Below, one piece after another: positions 4,754 to 10,971 of a stretch of 10,971 nt of DNA. Where the stretch lies: the NCBI GenBank assembly GCA_016202725.1, contig JACQOD010000080.1:1-10971 (forward strand), in the 5' to 3' direction. The stretch is from Candidatus Aenigmatarchaeota archaeon (lineage in GTDB: Archaea > Aenigmatarchaeota > Aenigmatarchaeia > QMZP01). Every line of letters starts with the position of its first letter. Position 1 is the first letter of the stretch. The position numbers were made by a program, and so were the translations under genes. The notes below the pieces were generated by a model that made no database searches, was not told the DNA's origin, and saw only the letters and a program-made list of their open reading frames with translations.

Positions 4754-7700
4754 GTGAAAATAGCCCTTTTCACGCTGCTGGTCCTGGCCGCGCTCTCATC
4801 AGTTCCGCCCGCGGTGCAGGGACTGGCGGACATCACCCTGTCGCTGAACAAGCCCGCCTATTCCCCGAACGAGCGGATCGAGGCGTATGGGACGCTGCTG
4901 GTCGATGCAGCCCCCTCGAGCGGGACAACCGTCACCCTGACGGTGGGAAGCACGAGCTACTCGCTCACCACCGGGAGCGACGGGGCCTTTTATTCGCGGT
5001 CAGACCTCTACCCGTCCGCGACGCTGGTCACCGCCCCCTCATCCACGGGATCGTACAACGTGACGGCAACCTATTCCGTAGCAGCCTCGGTTCCCATCAC
5101 CGTGGTCGCCCAGACCATTGATGCAGTCGTGCTTTCCCCGGACAAGGGGAGCTACTATCCCGGCCAGGCGGTCCTCCTCACCGCCTATGCGTGGAACAGC
5201 GGAAACCCGGTCAACGGGAGCCCGGTGAACGTGACGCTCTCCAATTCTTCAGACGGTTCCCCGGTGTCTTCGTTCTCCTGCACGACCGGCGCCGGCGGAT
5301 CCTGCACCGCCAGCCTGACCGCGCCCGCCAGCCCGGGAAGATACATTTTCCAGTCGACTGACGGGCTCGGCTACGGCATCATGTTCGTCGTCCCCTATGA
5401 GGTCAACGTCTTCGTCAAGGATTCCACCCTCACGGCGGACCAGTTCCTCTTCAAGAGAGGCGATGCGGGCTACGTGCAGGTGGTCGTGACCTACAATTCC
5501 ACCACCCCCACCGGGACGTACAGCGCCTCGGGGCAGATCCTTGACGCCGGGGGGGCGGCAGTGGCGAGCCTTTCCAGCCAGGAGCTCAGCGAGAACAATT
5601 CCTACGTGACCAACCTGCCGTTCACGGTCACGAGCAGTTTTTCCACCGGGAACTACCGGGCCCTGGTGAACGTCACCAAATCAGGAGGCAGCAACGCCTC
5701 AAAGCACTCCTCCTACTTCGAGGTGCGGGACTGGGTCCTGACCGTTGAAAAGGCGAGCCCCAATTCAGGCTTCGAGTACGGCTACACCGCCTTCCAGAAC
5801 ACCACGGTCTTCTTCAACGCCTTCCCGACCGACAAATCAACCTCGAACACGATTGCCGGCCTCGCGAACAACTTCACCATCACGCTCAAGAACACGCTCG
5901 GGGTGAACGTCTCAAACGCGAGCGCCTCCTACAACTCCCCCTGCGCGTGCTACAAGTTCAACCTCACCACCCCCCTGATCGCAGGAACCTACGCCCTTTC
6001 CGTGAGCGTGTTCTACAACGAGACCCAGACCGTCGAGAAGACCATCCTGGTCACGAACCTCACCGCCTCCGCCCGCACGACGGACGTGTCGGGGAGCGGG
6101 AGGGACGCCTTCGCCCTCGAGCCCATCTACATCAGGCCCTCCCTCGCCAATGCCACGAACGGGAGCTTCGCCCCCTCCGATGCGGAGCTCATATCGGTCG
6201 TATTCGAGAACGGGAGCTCCTACAGCTACACGAACGTGTCGAACTGGAGCATGGTGAACATCACCAACGACATCCTCGAATGGTCCTACAATTCCTCGAC
6301 CCGGATGATCAAGATGGACTCCCCCCGCATGGGCGGCCTGTACTGGGTGCAGATATCCCTGGACAGCCGCAGCTACCTTGCCGAAACCCAGTTCATCCGC
6401 AAGCCCTATTTCATCCGGGCCTCCTTCAAGAACTCGAACGACGTCTCCGTGGCCACCGACTACTGGTGGCAATTCAAGACCACCGACACCGTCTATGCCC
6501 ACCTCTCGATCGTGGAGACGGACGTGAACTCGATCACCAACCTGACCCAGAGCGGGAATGCGAGCGGGGGCGGCATATGGGGGACAGGATCGGCCCCGAA
6601 GCTGAACACGAACACGGAGAAAGCAGTCTCGAACGCCACCATCACGATGCGGGTGACGCACGGGGAAACGGGGAAAGGGGAAACCCTCAATTCCACCAGC
6701 GGCTGCACCGCAACCAGCACCCAGGGGAAATATATCTGCACCCTCAAGCCTAACTCAACCTCCTGGTCTGCGGGCGATCTCCTGGTGGAATTCACGGTGC
6801 GCGGCCAGGACGGGACGACTGACTCGGGGATCGGGGTGTTCGAGGCCCGCTCCTTCTATGTCTACGGCTGGTCCCAGAACTGGCGGAACAGGCCGAATTC
6901 CACGGTCACGCTCAACGTCAACGCCTACGTCGCGGGCTCGAACTGGTGGTCCTCGAAGAGCGGGGGCGGCATCAGCGGCACCGCGGCCCTGGAAAAGGTG
7001 CTCTATCTCGGGACGGGCGAATTCTGGCTCCGCTCCCCGGTCAAATACGACTACAACACGACGAACATGAACTCCACCTCCCTCTCGAACGGCCAGGGAA
7101 CCATGAGCCTCCCCTCCTCCCGCGCGCCAAACGCAACCTGGAAAAGCGGGTCCTACATGGCGTTTGTCAAGGTGACGGAAGCCTCCTCGGGAACCGTGGA
7201 TTACGGCCAGGTCTGGTTTGATATCCGGAACTGGGACGTCTGGGCGCAGCCGGTGGAGATCACGGGCGGGAACATCCAGTACAAGTGGGAGTACAACAAC
7301 TATGAGAACGCGAGCCTGTACGTGATCATCAACAACGCGGGGGAATGGGGAACCTCGGGATCTTCCCTGGGAGGGGACGTGGTCGTCTCAGTCAAATCTA
7401 TCAAGAACTACATTTCCTGGCCGCCCGCCGATATGAATTCCTCGTCCTACCGCGCGAACAACATCACGGTGAGCCAGTCGAATTCGTATTTCTGGGGGAA
7501 CGCCATCAGCGGAACCACCTATGGGAACTACCTCATCAACATCAGCCCGGTCAGCGGGAAATGGGACAGCGGCTACTACAGCCTCATCCTCGACGTGAAC
7601 GGGACGGAAACGGGCTACGGATGGTTCAGCGCGATCGCCTTCCACGTGAGCACGTCCCCCGTGGACGTGAACGGGTCGTACTCCTATGCCTCCAGGGGGA

Positions 7701-10700
7701 ACGGCCCGCTCTTCTTCCTGATAGAGACGACCAAGAACAACCGGTGGGGAAGCGCCTATGCAGTCTCGGATTACGTGAACTCCACGCTGAAAAGCCTCAC
7801 CCTCAGGCGATACGACCCGGTCACCTACCAGCAGGTCGAATACTCCTACCCCCGCGACCTGAACGTCTCCTTCCTGAACAATTCCGGCCTGATGACCAAC
7901 GGGACAGGAACCCTGAACATCAGCCTTGCGAACGCAACCACCTGGCCTTCCGGCTACTACAGCGGGCAGATCGTCATGCACGACAGCAACGGATCCATCG
8001 GGACCGGCTGGCTCTGGGTGAGCGTCCAGCCGTTCCGGACCCACTTTGGCCCGCCCAACGCTTACAACAATCCCTCGGTCGGCCTCACCTCGAACCTGTC
8101 CGGGGAATTCGGGGTCTATGACCCGAACTGGAACACCTGGACCATCCTGGAGGGCAACTATACCATTGCGGGCATCGTCCACGAGGAGTGGTCCATGGGG
8201 GGGCTGACCACCACCCCCATCACCACCTACCAGCCCAACCAGTCCTTCGCCGGGAACACCACCCTGAACGCCTCCGCCCCGTCCGGGGGATGGCCGGGAA
8301 GCGGCCCCTGGAAGAACATCCGCCCCACGGTCCGGGATTCGGCGAATGCGACCGACGTCGGCTACATCAATTTCCGCGCCGTCCCCGCCTCGCTCAGCAT
8401 CGCCATCACGTCCGACTACAATATCCCGTTCACCGCGAACGCCACGATCAACATCACCGTGCGGGACCCGAACAATGCGAGCCTCGGCGCTGCGGTGAAC
8501 CTCACCTCGATGGAGGAATATGTCTGGAACCCCTCCACCTCCCAATCCGCCTATTACACCTACGGCTTCCGCGTCGGCTCCTGCGCCTCCGGCTCGACAG
8601 GCGGCTGCCTGGTCAACAGCACCAACGCAACCGGGGGAGTGAAACCCGTTTCGGTGACGATCATCCCCCCCGCCGCCGGATGGCCGGACGGCTATCACAA
8701 CCCGACCCCCTATTTCTCCCCCCCGCAAGCGCAGGGCACGTATTCCGTGTGGGACCTGTGCGACTGGAACGCCGGCAGCTGCTCATTCTACTTCAGGGCG
8801 TCCGATCCCATCACCGGCTACAGCTACCCGCTCTCCTCAAAAATCGGCGCCACCAGCAACCTGACCATCTACCTGTACTCCCTCCGCTACCTGAACGGGA
8901 CCACCGCCACCGTGAACGTGACGAACGTCCAGTACGCCATCCAGAACGGGAACTGCTTCTCCGACGCCTGCAGGGTCTATGCGAACATCCCCTTCAACGT
9001 CTCCGACTCCCTCGGCACCCCCACCGGGAAGAACAACATCACGGACTGGGGCTATCTCACCCTCTTCCCGCCGAGCGGGGGGTACCAGACAGGGTCCTAC
9101 TACGTGAAGATCTTCATCCAGTCCGGATCCGAGAATGCCACGATAAAGGACAGTTTCTTCTCGATCATTGACACCAACCCCCCCGCCCTGGCCATCAGCA
9201 CCCCCGTGCTGGGGACCGTGATAAACACCTCAGTCTCCGGCTCACTGGTGATCAGCGCAACCACGAACGAGAATTCGGTCTGCTCCGCGGAGATATGGAG
9301 CTACACGAACTTCCACAATTCTTACTGCGGAAACGTCACCGCCCCCTACTGCAACAGCAGCTACACCGGGGGGTCGTACTATTACTTTTACATCACGGCC
9401 TGGTGCTACGCGGGGGCGAACTGCATGACCACCGGAGGGACCACGCACACGTACACGCACGCCCTGTCCGGCCTGGCCAACCAGGACTACGCCGTCCGCT
9501 ACCAATGCTGGGACTCGGACTGGAATTACGCGACCAATGCAACCGTGTTCACCATCACCGGCTCCTCTGCCCAGTCCAATGCCACGACCAACCTGACCAT
9601 TCCCGCGGTCACGCTCTCCTACCCAGCGAACGATTCGATCAACACCTCCACCAACATCACCTTCGCCTGGTTTTCCACCGCGAACGCCTCGAACTATACG
9701 TTCCAGCTCTCGAACGCCTCATCCTTCTCCCCCCTCCTAAACAGCACGAACACCTCCCTCTTCAAGATCAACATCTCCAACCTCACCGACAACCAGACCT
9801 ATTACTGGCGCGTCCGGGGCTATAATGGGACGTCGGTGGGGAATTTCTCCCCCGTCTGGCAAGTCACCGTGAACACCTCCTATTCCTCTCCCTCCAACGC
9901 TTCCGTCGGAACCGTGGCGCTCTCCTCCCCCCCGGACGCCTCAACCAATTACTCTTCTACCATCACCTTCATCTGGCAATCCGCAACCAATGCCTCGAAC
10001 TACACGTTCCAGATCTCAAACGCCTCCGACGTTTCCTCCCCCAACTATACCACCAACACCTCCCTCCTGAACGTTACGGTAGCGAACCTCTCCTGGATCA
10101 CCTATTACTGGCGCGTCCGGGGATTCAACGGGACGGTCTGGGGCAACTGGTCCCCCATCTGGACCCTGATACTCCAGCAGAACGTGAGCGTCGAGGTCGG
10201 GAACGTCACCCTCCTCTCCCCCGCGAACGCCTCCACGAACACCTCCAACACCATCGCCTTCACCTGGCAATCGGCCGGGAACGCGACCAACTATACCTTC
10301 CAGCTGTCGAATGTTTCCGACTTTGCCACCCTGCGGAACGACTCGAACACCTCGTCCACCAGCATCACCATCGCCGGCCTGGCGAACCAGACCACCTACT
10401 ACTGGCGGGTGCGGGGCTTCAACGGAAGCTCGGTCGGGATATTCTCCGCTCCCTGGCAATTCATCATAGCGCCCAACTCCGCCCCGGCATGGAGCAGCGC
10501 AGGCAAGAATGCGACGGCCGCGGGAAGCGCCGTCCTCTTCTTCTCCTACTGGACCGACGACGCCAACCTTTCCGGCTTCATCTTCTCCACGAACAATACA
10601 GGCGCCTGGGTGAACGACTCCTGGGCCTCCTTCACCGGAACCGCGAACTGGTCGAATGTCACCAAGATCCTGAACTCGACCGTGAATATTTCAATCGGCT

Positions 10701-10771
10701 GGATGATCTATGCAAATGATTCGAGCAATGCCTGGAACACTACCGGCATCCAGTCATTCACCACGACGTGA
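4754..10771 (+). CDS. Giant secreted, heavily glycosylatable modular surface protein (about 2005 aa)
   Basis: Probably a component of the cell surface or an adhesin; the exact role is unknown. I chose the GTG at 4754 because it begins a clean signal peptide (MKIALFTLLVLAALSSVPPAVQG) and follows the TATA box; the frame is open from 4706 but that would put 16 odd residues first. After the signal come about twelve divergent beta-sandwich-like modules (to about residue 1480), many ending in a W-x-S-G-x-Y strand motif followed by a G-x-x-x-F strand. The first two resemble macroglobulin/bacterial Ig-type domains (LNKPAYSPNE, KGSYYPGQAVLLTAYA). Then a Cys-rich module of archaeal type (about 1480-1602, TGGTTHTYTHALSGL), three fibronectin-III-like repeats (about 1616-1906) and a terminal module (APAWSSAGKN... 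to 2005). I hand-counted about 112-114 N-x-S/T sequons. Paired cysteines recur. There is no C-terminal membrane helix or recognisable sorting tail, so anchoring is unclear. A second secreted-protein gene starts four bases after its stop. Confidence 0.88.
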   Translation: MKIALFTLLVLAALSSVPPAVQGLADITLSLNKPAYSPNERIEAYGTLLVDAAPSSGTTVTLTVGSTSYSLTTGSDGAFYSRSDLYPSATLVTAPSSTGSYNVTATYSVAASVPITVVAQTIDAVVLSPDKGSYYPGQAVLLTAYAWNSGNPVNGSPVNVTLSNSSDGSPVSSFSCTTGAGGSCTASLTAPASPGRYIFQSTDGLGYGIMFVVPYEVNVFVKDSTLTADQFLFKRGDAGYVQVVVTYNSTTPTGTYSASGQILDAGGAAVASLSSQELSENNSYVTNLPFTVTSSFSTGNYRALVNVTKSGGSNASKHSSYFEVRDWVLTVEKASPNSGFEYGYTAFQNTTVFFNAFPTDKSTSNTIAGLANNFTITLKNTLGVNVSNASASYNSPCACYKFNLTTPLIAGTYALSVSVFYNETQTVEKTILVTNLTASARTTDVSGSGRDAFALEPIYIRPSLANATNGSFAPSDAELISVVFENGSSYSYTNVSNWSMVNITNDILEWSYNSSTRMIKMDSPRMGGLYWVQISLDSRSYLAETQFIRKPYFIRASFKNSNDVSVATDYWWQFKTTDTVYAHLSIVETDVNSITNLTQSGNASGGGIWGTGSAPKLNTNTEKAVSNATITMRVTHGETGKGETLNSTSGCTATSTQGKYICTLKPNSTSWSAGDLLVEFTVRGQDGTTDSGIGVFEARSFYVYGWSQNWRNRPNSTVTLNVNAYVAGSNWWSSKSGGGISGTAALEKVLYLGTGEFWLRSPVKYDYNTTNMNSTSLSNGQGTMSLPSSRAPNATWKSGSYMAFVKVTEASSGTVDYGQVWFDIRNWDVWAQPVEITGGNIQYKWEYNNYENASLYVIINNAGEWGTSGSSLGGDVVVSVKSIKNYISWPPADMNSSSYRANNITVSQSNSYFWGNAISGTTYGNYLINISPVSGKWDSGYYSLILDVNGTETGYGWFSAIAFHVSTSPVDVNGSYSYASRGNGPLFFLIETTKNNRWGSAYAVSDYVNSTLKSLTLRRYDPVTYQQVEYSYPRDLNVSFLNNSGLMTNGTGTLNISLANATTWPSGYYSGQIVMHDSNGSIGTGWLWVSVQPFRTHFGPPNAYNNPSVGLTSNLSGEFGVYDPNWNTWTILEGNYTIAGIVHEEWSMGGLTTTPITTYQPNQSFAGNTTLNASAPSGGWPGSGPWKNIRPTVRDSANATDVGYINFRAVPASLSIAITSDYNIPFTANATINITVRDPNNASLGAAVNLTSMEEYVWNPSTSQSAYYTYGFRVGSCASGSTGGCLVNSTNATGGVKPVSVTIIPPAAGWPDGYHNPTPYFSPPQAQGTYSVWDLCDWNAGSCSFYFRASDPITGYSYPLSSKIGATSNLTIYLYSLRYLNGTTATVNVTNVQYAIQNGNCFSDACRVYANIPFNVSDSLGTPTGKNNITDWGYLTLFPPSGGYQTGSYYVKIFIQSGSENATIKDSFFSIIDTNPPALAISTPVLGTVINTSVSGSLVISATTNENSVCSAEIWSYTNFHNSYCGNVTAPYCNSSYTGGSYYYFYITAWCYAGANCMTTGGTTHTYTHALSGLANQDYAVRYQCWDSDWNYATNATVFTITGSSAQSNATTNLTIPAVTLSYPANDSINTSTNITFAWFSTANASNYTFQLSNASSFSPLLNSTNTSLFKINISNLTDNQTYYWRVRGYNGTSVGNFSPVWQVTVNTSYSSPSNASVGTVALSSPPDASTNYSSTITFIWQSATNASNYTFQISNASDVSSPNYTTNTSLLNVTVANLSWITYYWRVRGFNGTVWGNWSPIWTLILQQNVSVEVGNVTLLSPANASTNTSNTIAFTWQSAGNATNYTFQLSNVSDFATLRNDSNTSSTSITIAGLANQTTYYWRVRGFNGSSVGIFSAPWQFIIAPNSAPAWSSAGKNATAAGSAVLFFSYWTDDANLSGFIFSTNNTGAWVNDSWASFTGTANWSNVTKILNSTVNISIGWMIYANDSSNAWNTTGIQSFTTT
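9605..10468 (+). repeat. Three tandem fibronectin-III-like coding repeats
   Basis: Units at about 9605-9871, 9911-10174 and 10202-10468, each near 88 codons. Shared protein landmarks are a V-x-L-S-x-P-x-x-A/D start, ASNYTFQLSNAS, and TYYWRVRGFNGT. Units 1 and 2 also share an exact 23-bp DNA block (9797-9819 and 10100-10122), so these repeats arose by duplication more recently than the diverged modules upstream. Confidence 0.85.
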
Positions 10772-10775
10772 GCGC

Positions 10776-10971
10776 ATGAACAAAACCCTCCTGGCAATGG
10801 CCATCGTCCTGGTCATCCTCCCTGCCCCGGCGCTCGCCTCGCTGGAGATCATCGGCTTCACCTGCAACAACATGGCCCCGACCGCCAACATCGAAACCGG
10901 CACGAGCATGAACTGCGAAGCGACCATACAGAATACGGACTCCCAGAACGCCGCCTCGATGACCTCCGCCA
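10776..10971 (+). CDS. Second secreted protein, partial (runs off the right edge)
   Basis: Sixty-five codons are visible from the ATG at 10776, four bases after the giant gene's TGA, so the two are almost certainly co-transcribed and probably translationally coupled. Residues 1-21 (MNKTLLAMAIVLVILPAPALA) are a classic signal peptide. The mature part begins SLEIIGFTCNNMAP and continues with GTSMNCEATIQNTD, a pattern of two Cys and an alternating beta-strand region like the start of an Ig-like domain in archaeal secreted proteins. The rest lies outside the window, so the function, total size and any membrane anchor are unknown. It may be a partner of the giant surface protein. Confidence 0.85.
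   Translation, partial: MNKTLLAMAIVLVILPAPALASLEIIGFTCNNMAPTANIETGTSMNCEATIQNTDSQNAASMTSA

Noticed and set aside
5912..9171. Long open frames on both strands inside the giant gene
   Set aside because: They are shadows of GC-rich coding DNA; their translations are Arg/Gly/Pro/His-rich without domains, whereas the main frame has a signal peptide and clear modules.

Overview
The window looks like a chromosomal piece of a GC-rich archaeon. Evidence: archaeal/eukaryotic-type information-processing genes (a PriS/PriL-type primase, a GINS subunit, ribosomal proteins L44e and S27e, initiation factor aIF2-alpha), TATA-like boxes about 25-27 nt ahead of start codons as expected for leaderless archaeal mRNAs, and very large N-glycosylation-rich secreted proteins. 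The primase is a single chain joining a PriS-like catalytic part to the iron-sulfur part of PriL, as in Nanoarchaeum and relatives. This, with the small genes, suggests a DPANN-type archaeon, but the exact lineage cannot be fixed from this sequence alone.

Layout. (1) 1-414, minus: 5' part of a secreted Cys/Gly-rich protein with four disulfide-type repeats, running off the left edge. (2) 613-1922, plus: fused DNA primase, apparently carrying a one-base frameshift near its start in a run of five G (647-651). (3) 1923-2130: convergent spacer with a hairpin across the primase stop codon. (4) 2131-2424, minus: unknown 97-residue single-pass membrane protein. (5) 2473-3009, plus: GINS subunit of the Gins51 type. 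Genes 4 and 5 diverge from one palindromic TATA box placed exactly midway between their start codons. (6) 3163-4484, plus: rpl44e, rps27e (55 codons) and the aIF2-alpha gene, an apparent operon. (7) 4485-4753: non-coding stretch with hairpins, an oligo-T terminator and the next promoter. (8) 4754-10771, plus: a secreted protein of about 2005 residues built from tandem beta-sandwich-like modules, three fibronectin-III-like repeats and a C-terminal module, with more than 100 N-glycosylation sequons. (9) 10776-right edge, plus: start of a second secreted protein, four bases after the giant gene.

Functionally, the left-centre is a version of the archaeal neighbourhood linking replication genes (primase, GINS) to translation genes (L44e, S27e, aIF2-alpha). 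Two usual neighbours, PCNA and Nop10, are not seen. The right part is a cell-surface locus. No mobile element, CRISPR array, rRNA or tRNA gene was found. The points most worth a second look are the shared symmetric promoter, the primase frameshift, a three-codon leaderless reading frame overlapping the giant gene's start, and the modular, heavily glycosylatable surface protein.
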